Source: Clostridiales bacterium (GTDB lineage Bacteria; Bacillota; Clostridia; Lachnospirales; Cellulosilyticaceae). From it: a DNA stretch of 64,000 nucleotides. The translations under genes and the position numbers were made by a program. The notes under the pieces were generated by a model. It was not told the origin of the DNA, made no database searches, and saw only the letters and a list, made by a program, of their open reading frames with translations. Of this stretch, positions 50,729-60,347 are shown piece by piece. The stretch covers positions 1-64,000 of the forward strand of contig DYCF01000011.1 of NCBI GenBank assembly GCA_019418225.1, read 5' to 3'. Position 1 is the stretch's first letter. Each line of letters starts with the position of its first letter.

Positions 50729-50986
50729 AAACTATACCCCCATAATTTCTAAATATTTTTTATCTTTTTGTTTTTCATTATATCACATTATGGATATTAT
50801 GGATTATTTTTTTCAAAATTTTTCCTTCTCATTTTAGATATATCTTTCTAAAATCACGAGGTATTCTTATACTTTTTATCTAATACAGATTTTATCTCTT
50901 GTAATAAATATACAAATTCTTCTCCCCATCTTTTACACTTTCTTATTTTCAATTCTATTTATTTTTCTTAAAATGTTTTTGAATAC

Positions 50987-51670
50987 TTAATCCCTTACTT
51001 TATGTTTTTCTTGATATAATACTATAAAGACTACTAATAATATAATATTGGCTAGGCCTACTGCCTTTATACCATATTCATCTGTTGTAAGTGCGCCAAG
51101 CCAACCGCCTATCACAAAGGCTAATGTTACACCTAGATAAATACTCCCATTCTCTAAGGATTCCTTCTCTCTTGTAATAAAATAATGTGAAAACTGATCT
51201 GCTAAGTTTTTTAAGTTACCTGTAAACATAATTGTTGAATAAGCCTTACCATTTACTTTTCGGAAGCTCTGTACCTGTAATCCACAGACAAAGGACACAA
51301 TAACATTGGCTATAACATTAAGCCTTCCTTCTTGAATAAACATTACTATAAATAAGGCAATCATCTCAATACATAAAGTAATATGTAACCAATAAAAATG
51401 TTTACCTTCTTTAAATTTGTACTCAATATATTTAGCACTACATACTCCCCCCATAAAAGAAAAAATAGAAAACAAGTAATAAATGACTTTGTTCATATTT
51501 CCTTGTGCAATATTATAACCTAATAAAACTAGGTTACCTGTCTGTGTATTGGCAAATACCTTTCCCCTAGCTAAATAACAATATATATCTAAATAACCGC
51601 CTACTAAAGCTAGCAGCATTGCAACTATAAAAGACTCTGCCATCTTATCTCTTTTAAATAAATTGTGCAT
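50987..51670 (-). CDS. DUF1275 (YoaK-type) membrane protein
   Basis: 227 residues, six hydrophobic segments. N-terminus VAMLLALVGGYLDIYCYLAR and FANTQTGNLVLLGYNIAQGN, the conserved DUF1275 signature, then QVQSFRKVNGKAYSTIMFTG. Function of the family is unknown. GAGGG before ATG; followed by a sparse 130-bp region and a terminator belonging to the chemoreceptor. Confidence 0.85.
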   Translation of the reverse strand: MHNLFKRDKMAESFIVAMLLALVGGYLDIYCYLARGKVFANTQTGNLVLLGYNIAQGNMNKVIYYLFSIFSFMGGVCSAKYIEYKFKEGKHFYWLHITLCIEMIALFIVMFIQEGRLNVIANVIVSFVCGLQVQSFRKVNGKAYSTIMFTGNLKNLADQFSHYFITREKESLENGSIYLGVTLAFVIGGWLGALTTDEYGIKAVGLANIILLVVFIVLYQEKHKVRD

Positions 51671-51795
51671 AACTTATTACCCTCTACCTTTATAATTTCT
51701 TATAAAAATATCGTTTTCCACTTAGGCTGTATTTATTCCTACATAAACTGCCTGTTACCTCTAAGTCACGCTACAAAGTCCACTCATTTGGCACT

Positions 51796-51845
51796 AAAAA
51801 AGCACCTAATGGAAACATGATGCATGCTACATTAGGCGCTTTTTA
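51796..51845. terminator. Terminator of the chemoreceptor gene
   Basis: AAAAAAGCACCTAATG pairs with CATTAGGCGCTTTTT (one mismatch) across a 19-nt loop, directly after the leftward stop at 51850. Confidence 0.8.
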
Positions 51846-51849
51846 TTAA

Positions 51850-53583
51850 TTATAACTTTTTAAAGATTTCTGTTTCTGTCTTTAATTCTCTTGCAATCTT
51901 ATGATTTTCATTAATTAATGTTGTGATACTATTCATTTCTACTACAAGATCTTGTGTACTTTCTGCTACCCCATTAATACCCTCTGTACTATCATTAATT
52001 GCACATGTAATGGTACTGATAGCTTTTACAATCTCTGAAACCCCTTCTTCTAAAGCTTTTGTCTTTACATCAAACTCATCCATGGCTGTTTCAATATAGT
52101 TTGCATCTTGCTTATATTGATTTCCTGATTCTACAACCGTTATAAACTCTGGAAGAATAGACTCTTGTAAGTACTTAATGAGTGTATCTGTATGATTTGA
52201 TAAGTTATGTACTGCATTTGTTACAAGTTCATTAGTTTCTTGAATATTATTAGCAGCTTTATGGCTTGAGTCTGCTAACTTTCTAATTTCTTCTGCTACA
52301 ACAGAGAATCCTTTTCCAGCTTCTCCTGCTCTAGCTGCTTCAATAGATGCATTTAATGCTAATAAGTTAGTTTGGCTTGCTACATTAAGAATGTCATTAG
52401 TAAGATTATTGATATGATCTACATTTTCGCAATCCTTCATAGCCTGTGTTAACCCCCCTAACATTTGACTTACAGTTTGCTCAATTTGTGCCATATTCAT
52501 GCGTGCAGACTCTTCCATTTGCTCTGCACTTTTCTTCATATCCTTTGAATATACATTAATTTGTGAAACCTTATCTGCAATGCTCTTAACATCTTCGCCT
52601 ACCATAGTAGCACTTGTATTAATGACATGTGTATTACCAGACACCTCTTCCATTGTAGCTGATAACTCCTGTGTTAATGCAGATAAATCTGCTGCACTAT
52701 CTTTTGAAAGATTAACGCTTTCTAATACTTCTTCTCCTAGATTATTCATCTTGATAGAATCTCTACTAATCATACCAAAAATATGTTGAAGTTCATCTAG
52801 GAAAGTATTAATCCCATTCCCTAAGGCAGCTATTTCATCATCATATTTAACTGTGATACGTTTTGTTAAGTCCCCTTCTTTTTCATTAATCCCTTGAATA
52901 ATACTTACTAATTCTTGCTCAGTCTGTGTAATTGGTAAAACAACTCTTCTCATAATGCAATAAATAGCTGCAATAATTGAAGCTACAATACATACAACAA
53001 CTATCATACTTGAAACAATAGCATTCTTATATACTGTTTTTAACTCTTGACGTGCTACTTCTGAAGCCTGTTCTATGGATTCTTCTAAGACTTTAATCTG
53101 TGCATTCATTTCTTTTGCAAATGTGGATAGTTCCACGTTTGCATAGTTATAGGCTTCTGCTGTTTTATTACTTGCACTATATGCCGTTAAATTAGCTAAG
53201 GCACTTTTGAAATTACTATAGCTTGATAAAAGCTCATTATAGACTTCATTTTCCTCGGTATTGATATACTGTTTATATGCTGTTAAATTGGCTTCTAACT
53301 GCTTACTTTCTTCTTTAATCGCTGTGACACGCTCGATTTTAGTACTTAAATCAATTGCCACAATATGTGCTAATGCTTGCTTATGAATACTTTCTGTTGC
53401 CCTCTGAATTTCTCCTAAGGTTGCAACGCTTACCATATACTTATCTGCTATTGTAGTGGCTTTCTCATTTACATTATTAATACGACTGATTCCCATTGCA
53501 TTAGATATAATTGCTAAAGCTGCTAATAAAATAACTGGCCCCATGATAAGTACTCTAATACTATTTAGTCCCTTTTTATTCAT
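51850..53583 (-). CDS. Methyl-accepting chemotaxis protein
   Basis: 577 residues. Membrane span 1 (LIMGPVILLAALAIISNAMG), a helical sensor of about 160 residues, span 2 (IVSSMIVVVCIVASIIAAIY), HAMP, then the signalling hairpin with the tip NLLALNASIEAARAGEAGKG and FSVVAEEIRKLADSS. The sensor is four-helix-bundle-like. Start at 53583 has GGAGGG before ATG (the GTG at 53595 sits in that site). It follows two sugar-binding lipoprotein genes in one direction at 27 bp, so one of these may present its ligand to this receptor. Confidence 0.92.
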   Translation of the reverse strand: MNKKGLNSIRVLIMGPVILLAALAIISNAMGISRINNVNEKATTIADKYMVSVATLGEIQRATESIHKQALAHIVAIDLSTKIERVTAIKEESKQLEANLTAYKQYINTEENEVYNELLSSYSNFKSALANLTAYSASNKTAEAYNYANVELSTFAKEMNAQIKVLEESIEQASEVARQELKTVYKNAIVSSMIVVVCIVASIIAAIYCIMRRVVLPITQTEQELVSIIQGINEKEGDLTKRITVKYDDEIAALGNGINTFLDELQHIFGMISRDSIKMNNLGEEVLESVNLSKDSAADLSALTQELSATMEEVSGNTHVINTSATMVGEDVKSIADKVSQINVYSKDMKKSAEQMEESARMNMAQIEQTVSQMLGGLTQAMKDCENVDHINNLTNDILNVASQTNLLALNASIEAARAGEAGKGFSVVAEEIRKLADSSHKAANNIQETNELVTNAVHNLSNHTDTLIKYLQESILPEFITVVESGNQYKQDANYIETAMDEFDVKTKALEEGVSEIVKAISTITCAINDSTEGINGVAESTQDLVVEMNSITTLINENHKIARELKTETEIFKKL

Positions 53584-53610
53584 TTTTCCCTCCACTGGCT
53601 GATATACCGA

Positions 53611-54849
53611 TTAATCTACCACTTTCGTGGTAATTGCTTTTACCATTTCATCCATAGTCTGTTGCATACTATCTGTTCCTATATTTCCTGCTACTATATT
53701 TTTACCAAATTCAGCAACTGGCTCCCAATATTTTACACCTACTCTTTGTAAACTTGCATATTGCGATTGCTCAATTAACGCTTTTATTGCAGGTGTTTGC
53801 TTTACTTCTTCTGCAGAAGCTGCCATTGTATTACTTGGTCCTAATCCTCTTTCTCTAAAACGAAGTGTTTGATTTTCTTCATTTGTAAGCCACTGTGCTA
53901 ATTTTGCTGCCCATTCCTTTTCATCAGAATAGGCATTTACACCAAGCAGCTTATATCCTGCATAAGATGCTAACTGTACCTGTTTATCTGAAACTGTATA
54001 GGTTGGCAATTTCACCGCTGCAAAATCATCTTGCCATACCTACTTCAATTCACTCGCCGCCCATATGCCGCTTACACCTGCTATGACACTTCCATTCTTA
54101 GCACCTATAATTAAATCTTTCTCGTCACAACTCATGAAACCAGGATTTTTAGCAATTGCCAACATGGCATTTCCCACATCAACCCCCTTTATCTCCCCTG
54201 ACTGGCTATTCCAATCACAATAATTTGTAATACCATCTGGATTTAACTCTAATTTAAGACCTGTATTACCAAAGAATGAATAAAGATACCAACCAGAACT
54301 CCAATCCATAGTCACTTTTTTGTCTAAAGCACTTGCTACATTTAACATCTTATCTAATGTTGTGACATCTTCTTCTGATAAATACTTTTTATTATAAAAC
54401 ATAAAGTACCCATTATCAGCAGTCATTGGATAAGCATAAATATTTCCATCTATAGATGCCGCCTCCACTGCTCCCTCTACGTTTTCTTCCCTAATTTGGC
54501 TTGCTGTTTCTAGCACCTCAACCACCCCAGCAGCAGCGAGTTCCATGAGCTGATCATCTGCAAACGTAAAGACATCTGGCGCTGCTCCTACATCTGCTAG
54601 TATTCTGGCCTTACAGTCCCCCTCATCTGCTGACTCTATTATAATGTCAAATGTTGCTTCATCAGCATACTCTGCCTTGAAACTTTCAACCATTTTAGTC
54701 AATAACTCTTGTTCATTAGGACCACCTCAAACTGTAAGTTTAACATGCTCTCCCTGTACATTATTATCTTCATGCTGTATCTCTTGGCTACAGCCACTTA
54801 TTAGCATAAGCGATAATAAGATAGTCATAATAACCTTTATCTTTTTCAT
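53611..54849 (-). pseudogene. Sugar-binding lipoprotein gene with two in-frame stops
   Basis: The frame 54849 to 53611 (413 codons) runs without frameshift but is cut by TGA at 54727-54729 and TAG at 54040-54042. The neighbour paralogue at 55021 has Trp (LTVWGG) and Gln at the same places, so both stops look like single-base changes, TGG to TGA and CAG to TAG. The product otherwise keeps lipobox LISGC, NEQELL, CDWNSQSGEIKGVDVGNAML and the rest of the family. The initiating ATG has GGAG upstream. Inactivated tandem copy of the next gene; recoding is possible but not supported. Confidence 0.85.
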
Positions 54850-55020
54850 ATATATCTCCTATATCTCCCTTTATCTTTAATATATATATCGGCAAATAAT
54901 GTCATTTTTTGTATATGTATTTTTTTTACCAAAATACATATATTGACTTTAGCATTTATATGTCAATATCAATATAATAATATTATTAATTTTAAAAATT
55001 TTTGCAACACTCTATTCTTA

Positions 55021-56265
55021 TTAATCTGTTACTTTCATAGTAATTTCTTTTACCATCGTATCCATAAGCTGTTGCATATTATTAGCTGAAGCTCTCCCTT
55101 CTACTAAACTTTTACCAAATGTACTTACTGGATCCCAATATTTTGCGCCTACTCTTTGTAAGCTCGCATATGTCGACTGCTCAATTAAAGCCTGAATAGC
55201 AGGTGATTGTTTTACTTCTTTTGTAGCTCCCGCTATTTTATTGCTTGGCCCTAATCCTCTCTTTATAAAACGAATTGTCTGATTTTCTTCATTTGTAAGC
55301 CATTGTGCTAATTTCATTGCCCATTCTTTTTCTTCTGAATAGGCATTAACACCTATCAACTTGTAGCCTGCATAAGATGCTAACTGTACTTCTTTACCTG
55401 CAACTGTATATGTTGGAAGTTTTACTGCCGCAAAATCATCTCCCCAAGCTTGTTGCAATGCATTAGAAACCCATATGCCACTTATACCAGCTATGACACT
55501 CCCATCTTTAGCCCCTGCAATTAACTGCTCATCTCCGCCGCTCATAAAGCCTGGATTTTTAGCAATCGCCAACATGGCATTTCCTATATCCACACCTTTT
55601 ATTTCAGCTGATTTACTATTCCAATCACAATAGTTTGTAAGACCATCTGGATTTAACCCCATTTTAAGTCCTGTATTACCAAAGAATGAGTATAAATACC
55701 AACCTGATGTCCAGTCCATTGTTACCTTTTTATTTAACGAACCAGCTACTGAAAGGATTTTGTCAAGTGTTGCTACATCTTGTTGTGATAAATACTTCTT
55801 ATTGTAAAACATAAAGTAACCATTATCAGCAGTCATCGGATAGGCATAAATTCTTTCATTAATAGTGGCTGCTTCCACAGCTCCCTCTACATTATTTTCT
55901 CTTATTTGTGCTTCTGCCTCAATAGGTTCAATGACACCAGCAGCAGCCAATTCCATAAGCTGGTCATCTGCAAATGTAAAGACATCTGGGGCTGCTCCTA
56001 CATCTGCAAGTATTCTTTCCTTACATGTGCCCTCTTCTTCTGGCTCAATTGTTATTTCAAATGTTGCTTCATCAGCATATTCATTTTTAAAACTTTCAAC
56101 CATCTCAGCCAATAATTCTTGCTCATTGCTTCCTCCCCATACAGTTAAATTAACAACATCTGTTTGAACTTCTTGTTTTTCTACCTGTATGTTACTACTT
56201 TGGCTACATCCACTTAGCATTGTTATAGCTAGTAGTATGGTACTTATTCGTTTTAATTTTCTCAT
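55021..56265 (-). CDS. Sugar-binding lipoprotein (MBP-like), intact
   Basis: 414 residues. Lipobox ITMLSGC at residue 19, then NLTVWGGSNEQELLAEMVES, ADDQLMELAAAGVIEP and TADNGYFMFYNKKYLS, the maltose/maltodextrin-binding pattern of extracellular solute-binding family 1. No permease is encoded nearby; instead its broken copy and a chemoreceptor follow. It may serve a transporter coded elsewhere or a chemotaxis role. Start at 56265: AAGGAGG 5 bp upstream; the longer frame to 56304 is not used. Confidence 0.9.
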   Translation of the reverse strand: MRKLKRISTILLAITMLSGCSQSSNIQVEKQEVQTDVVNLTVWGGSNEQELLAEMVESFKNEYADEATFEITIEPEEEGTCKERILADVGAAPDVFTFADDQLMELAAAGVIEPIEAEAQIRENNVEGAVEAATINERIYAYPMTADNGYFMFYNKKYLSQQDVATLDKILSVAGSLNKKVTMDWTSGWYLYSFFGNTGLKMGLNPDGLTNYCDWNSKSAEIKGVDIGNAMLAIAKNPGFMSGGDEQLIAGAKDGSVIAGISGIWVSNALQQAWGDDFAAVKLPTYTVAGKEVQLASYAGYKLIGVNAYSEEKEWAMKLAQWLTNEENQTIRFIKRGLGPSNKIAGATKEVKQSPAIQALIEQSTYASLQRVGAKYWDPVSTFGKSLVEGRASANNMQQLMDTMVKEITMKVTD

Positions 56266-56473
56266 AAATTCCTCCTTACTTCTATTTTTTCTATATATAG
56301 ACATTTTTAGCAGTATATTATAGATAAAATTAACAATTTTTCAGTGCCTAAATCCTATTTTTTATGAAAATCAGTACATATTCTTCCTTGCTAATCACTA
56401 AAAATTCCCCTGTTTTCTAAATGTAAATAAAGTCTGCGATAAAATCAGTATCAAATCATTCCTTTCCTACTCC

Positions 56474-56522
56474 AAAATAAAAGGACTGTAGCAAGATAGT
56501 ATTCTAACCTTGCTACAGCCCG
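56474..56522 (-). terminator. Terminator of the Tyr/Pro-rich gene
   Basis: GGCTGTAGCAAG pairs with CTTGCTACAGTCC (56483-56495 with 56509-56520), followed leftward by TTTTATTTT. The remaining gap to 56266 has no gene. Confidence 0.8.
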
Positions 56523-56589
56523 TAGTTATTTATTTTTAATATCTTACATACTTGATTCTTATTTTAGTTTTCTCCTTTAACTCCGTACA

Positions 56590-56985
56590 TTAATAAGGGT
56601 AGGGGTAAGGATAATAAGGATAGGGTGGCGCATAATAAGGATAAGGTGGTGCATAACGTGGATATGGTAATAAGGATAATGCTAATAAACTAGTCAGTGG
56701 TAAATTTCTACGTCTAAACCTTCTAAACCTTCTAGGATTACCATATGGTCCTTGCATACTAAATTGACTTTCATTTTGCCTTTGTACATTAGATTGATTT
56801 TCATCATCTTGATATATCGCATCCTCACCCACAAGAACATTAATAGAGGTAGGTTCTACGCTTTCAATAATACCGTCCATCTGACTTCCATCTTGCATGG
56901 TTAAAACAACATGGTAAGACAGCATTTTTTTACATTCATTATATAAATTTTGTCCGTCCCGAGTATTATTTCCGCTTATTCGCAC
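56590..56985 (-). CDS. Small protein with Tyr/Pro-rich tail
   Basis: 131 residues from the GTG at 56985, which has GAGGAG 8 bp upstream; longer frames exist (ATG 57009, GTG 57018). Residues 15-55 (LSYHVVLTMQDGSQMDGIIE) read as an Sm-like or small beta-barrel domain. A basic patch (RRFRRFRRRN) follows, then a tail of repeated YAPPYPYY units. Such tails occur in spore coat and surface-associated small proteins. Family not recognised; 44 bp after the MocA-like gene. Confidence 0.65.
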   Translation of the reverse strand: MRISGNNTRDGQNLYNECKKMLSYHVVLTMQDGSQMDGIIESVEPTSINVLVGEDAIYQDDENQSNVQRQNESQFSMQGPYGNPRRFRRFRRRNLPLTSLLALSLLPYPRYAPPYPYYAPPYPYYPYPYPY

Positions 56986-57029
56986 TACATCAACTCCTCT
57001 CCATATCATAATATTCACCTATACTGAAT

Positions 57030-57653
57030 TTATTCTATATCTTGAAGTATTCTTGAGGATGCAGCTTCTTCTATTTCTTTAAACGCTTCCTTAGTATCTG
57101 CATCCATTAAAATTCCCAAATCACTCACCTCGACTCTAACAATAGATTCCTGACAGTTAATTAATGCGCCCTTTAACCCCTGATTGCCATCATATGTGCA
57201 AATCTTAGGAACTAAACTGCAATCTATTATAATAGGATGCCCACCTTGCTGCTGATAAACTGGTTTTGCTACTAATGCCTTATATGCCATAAGTGTCCTT
57301 AGTGTCTCTACGTTAAAGAGAGGAATATCTCCTGGGGTGAAAAATACCCTTTCACATTGATTGGCAATGGCTTTCAATCCTAGTTTGGCTGAGTCAAACA
57401 TATCTGTCCCTTGATAATAAGGATTATAGATGCATTTTATCCCTTGTGGTTTTAAATAGGCTTCTAACTTTTCAGCTTGATAACCTGTTACCACAATAAT
57501 CTGGGTAACGCCTGCTTCCCGCATTGTATCTATACTATACTGAATCATTGGTTTACCAGCTAATAATTTTAATGGTTTAAACGCCTTCATCCTAGAAGAT
57601 AAGCCTGCTGCTACAATGACTGCACCTATTGATAGTTTAGCTTTTTCTTTCAT
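57030..57653 (-). CDS. MocA/YgfJ-type molybdenum-cofactor nucleotidyltransferase
   Basis: 207 residues. GT-A fold: VIVAAGLSSRMKAFKPLKLL (nucleotide binding, Arg/Lys), TPGDIPLF, and GHPIIIDCSLV. It is a relative of MocA (molybdopterin cytidylyltransferase) and of YgfJ accessory proteins, which mature molybdenum hydroxylases. It directly follows the xanthine dehydrogenase gene (37 bp), the expected target. Confidence 0.85.
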   Translation of the reverse strand: MKEKAKLSIGAVIVAAGLSSRMKAFKPLKLLAGKPMIQYSIDTMREAGVTQIIVVTGYQAEKLEAYLKPQGIKCIYNPYYQGTDMFDSAKLGLKAIANQCERVFFTPGDIPLFNVETLRTLMAYKALVAKPVYQQQGGHPIIIDCSLVPKICTYDGNQGLKGALINCQESIVRVEVSDLGILMDADTKEAFKEIEEAASSRILQDIE

Positions 57654-57690
57654 TTTCCCACACGCCTTCTAATGTTTAATACTTATTTAC

Positions 57691-60243
57691 TCATTTTTTA
57701 TAAGCTGTATGTTCTAATGGCAGCTTTGTTCTAAAGATGCCATCATATTTATAATATGCGCCTTGTACAGCTGGTGCCGTAGGTATAAGCGTAATCTCCC
57801 CTACACCTTTTGCACCATAGGCAAGCTGATCTTTATTTTTTTCAACTAAAATTGTCTCTATCTCTGGTACATTAGGAGCGCGAAAGAGCCCGAGTTGACC
57901 ATATTTCACACTAGGTTTACCCTCTATGAGCTTTGGATTTTCTGTAAGCCCATAGCCTAGTCCCATCACTACACCGCCTTCTATCTGGCCTTCCACATTC
58001 AAAGGGTTAATGACTCTTCCTATATCATGGGCTGCTACCACTTTTTTCACCTTCCCAGCCCCATCTAAAATAACTACTTGAGTAGCATAACCATAAGATA
58101 AATGACTCACTGGATTAGGCTTATTAGTCCCTATAGGATCTGTAATCACTGTAAACTCTTCATAATACACCTTCCCCTCTAATTCTTGCAATGTATGCGT
58201 TTCTAAATCTTTTTTTAGTTTTAAGGCAGCTCTTCTAGTGGCTTCACCTGTAATAGCCGTTTGCCTAGAGGCTGTACTTGTCCCTGAATCTGGCGTAATA
58301 TCTGTATCTGGACTTACAACCACAACCTCATTTGCCCTTAAGTGTGTTGCTTCACAGCAAATGGCCCTCATTGTACTTGCAATACCTTGCCCCATGCAAG
58401 CTGCACTAGTACGTAAGCTTACCTTGCCCCCTACAATTTTAAGTTTAACGCGTCCTGTATCTGGTACACCTACCCCTAAGCCTGCATTTTTAATCGCACA
58501 GGCAATACCGGCATGGTTAAAATTAGCATAATATGTATCTTTTACAGCTTCTAATGTTTCTACAATGGCTGTACTATCATCGGCGATTTGACCATTTGGC
58601 AAAACGTCTCCTGGCCGCAGTGCATTTAAATAACGGATTTGATAAGGATCTATTCCTACCTTCTCTGCTAATAAATTTAAGTTACACTCTGTGGCAAATA
58701 TAGTTTGCGTTACACCAAAACCACGGAAGGCACCGCTTGGCACATTATTGGTATAAACACTGGTACCTATAATATCAATATTTTGATAATTATAAGGCCC
58801 TGCTGCATGTGTACAAGCCCTTTGAAGTACAGGTCCTCCTAATGAAGCATAGGCACCTGTATCTGAAATAAGGCGCAGTTTCATAGCTGTCAGTTTCCCC
58901 TTTTTATCACAGCCTGTAGTCAGTACCATCTTCATAGGATGACGTTTAGGATGCACCATTAAGCTTTCTTCTCTTGTAAGTGTTACTTGTACTGGAACCT
59001 TGGCAATATAAGCAAGTAAAGCTGCATGATGCTGTACGCTCATATCTTCTTTTCCGCCAAAGGCTCCCCCTACATAAGCGCCCCTTACAGTAAGGCAGCT
59101 TTCTGAAATACCTAATAAACGTCTAATTTCTCGGTACTCATCATAGATGGACTGTCCCCCTGTATATACCGTTAAATGATCGCCTTCTGGTACTGCTAAG
59201 GCGCTTTCTGGTTCTAGAAAAGCATGTTCCTGAGCAGGTGTCTCATAGGTCTTAGTGACCACATAAGCGGAATTTTTCAAAGCTTCTTCCACATTGCCAC
59301 GCTTAACCTTCTCTACCCGATAGATGTTACCTGTCTCGTGAATTTTATAATCCGTTAAATGCATGGCTTCTTCAGGATCAAAGACCGGGGTTCTTTCCTC
59401 ATAATCCACCTTAATCAAAGCCTTAATTTCTGCTAATGCCTTCTTGGATTTTGCTGCAACTAAGGCAACTGCATCGCCATAATATCTCGTTTCTTCTCCC
59501 ACATCTATAAGGGCTGGCCAGTCTTTCGTTAAATGTCCTAAAACTCTCTCCCCAGGTATATCTTTTGCTAAAACAATTGCTACGACCTCAGGATGCGCTA
59601 AAGCCTTAGTTAAATCTATAGCTTTGACTAAAGCTCTAGGATATGCTGCTCTTAAGGCACTCCCATAGACCATGCCATCTACTTTAATATCCCCTGCAAA
59701 CTTCCCTATACCTAAAATCTTATCTTTTGCATCTGGTCTTACACAAGCCTCACCTACTTTGCCAATAGTTTCTTCTAAAATAGGTTCTTCTTCTCTCCTT
59801 AGGCATTTTGCGGCTAATCCTATGGCTTTGATAATCTTTTTATATCCTGTGCAGCGACAAATATTGCCTTTTATAGCCTCACCAATCTCAGCCTGAGTAG
59901 GATTTAAATTTACGTCCAATAAGGACTTGGCACTAATCACCATTCCTGGTATACAAAAGCCGCATTGTACAGCGCCTACCTTTGAAAAGGCATATTCATA
60001 AACCTGCTTTTCTTTTGCACTTAATCCTTCTACGGTAACCAGTGACTTCCCTTCTACTTTGGCAGCAGTTAATAAACATGCCCGCATTTTCTTCCCATCA
60101 ACTAAAATCATGCAGGCACCACAGGCTCCTTCACCACACCCATTTTTAACAGATGTTAAATCTAATTGGTCCCGTAAATACTCTAATATATTAATATTTT
60201 CTTCAACTTGCTGATTCATGTCATTTACCCTAAACGCATACAT
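57691..60243 (-). CDS. Fused xanthine dehydrogenase-family molybdenum hydroxylase, selenium-type
   Basis: 850 residues joining Fe-S and molybdopterin subunits. Residues 1-75 carry the plant-type [2Fe-2S] ligands (Cys36, 41, 44, 56 in CGEGACGAC...); a second cluster follows (QCGFCIPGM ... CRCTG). The rest is the molybdopterin domain with the catalytic Glu near the end (YGAKGVGEITLIP). No FAD subunit is present. The size and fusion match selenium-dependent XDH models, and the neighbours (YgeY type, MocA, DpaL) match that genomic context; selenium would be a labile cofactor, and no in-frame TGA is seen. Start ATG 60243 with AAGGGGTGAG. Confidence 0.88.
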   Translation of the reverse strand: MYAFRVNDMNQQVEENINILEYLRDQLDLTSVKNGCGEGACGACMILVDGKKMRACLLTAAKVEGKSLVTVEGLSAKEKQVYEYAFSKVGAVQCGFCIPGMVISAKSLLDVNLNPTQAEIGEAIKGNICRCTGYKKIIKAIGLAAKCLRREEEPILEETIGKVGEACVRPDAKDKILGIGKFAGDIKVDGMVYGSALRAAYPRALVKAIDLTKALAHPEVVAIVLAKDIPGERVLGHLTKDWPALIDVGEETRYYGDAVALVAAKSKKALAEIKALIKVDYEERTPVFDPEEAMHLTDYKIHETGNIYRVEKVKRGNVEEALKNSAYVVTKTYETPAQEHAFLEPESALAVPEGDHLTVYTGGQSIYDEYREIRRLLGISESCLTVRGAYVGGAFGGKEDMSVQHHAALLAYIAKVPVQVTLTREESLMVHPKRHPMKMVLTTGCDKKGKLTAMKLRLISDTGAYASLGGPVLQRACTHAAGPYNYQNIDIIGTSVYTNNVPSGAFRGFGVTQTIFATECNLNLLAEKVGIDPYQIRYLNALRPGDVLPNGQIADDSTAIVETLEAVKDTYYANFNHAGIACAIKNAGLGVGVPDTGRVKLKIVGGKVSLRTSAACMGQGIASTMRAICCEATHLRANEVVVVSPDTDITPDSGTSTASRQTAITGEATRRAALKLKKDLETHTLQELEGKVYYEEFTVITDPIGTNKPNPVSHLSYGYATQVVILDGAGKVKKVVAAHDIGRVINPLNVEGQIEGGVVMGLGYGLTENPKLIEGKPSVKYGQLGLFRAPNVPEIETILVEKNKDQLAYGAKGVGEITLIPTAPAVQGAYYKYDGIFRTKLPLEHTAYKK

Positions 60244-60253
60244 TTTTCTCACC

Positions 60254-60347
60254 CCTTTCCTTTTCTTAGTACATGTCCTCCTCGAATCTGTGTCGGTATC
60301 CCTTTCCTTTTCTTAGTACATGTCCTCCTCGAATCTGTGTCGGTATC
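60254..60347. repeat. Exact 47-bp tandem duplication
   Basis: Bases 60254-60300 are repeated without change at 60301-60347. It covers the 3' end of the D-aminoacylase gene. As 47 is not a multiple of three, the second copy is read in another frame. Confidence 0.95.

Noticed and set aside
53611..54849. TGA read as tryptophan or selenocysteine
   Set aside because: TGA is used as a normal stop by other genes here (for example at 2759), and a TAG is also present in the same frame; pseudogenisation is simpler.
57691..60243. Selenocysteine codon in the xanthine dehydrogenase
   Set aside because: No in-frame TGA occurs; selenium in this family is a labile cofactor and not a selenocysteine.
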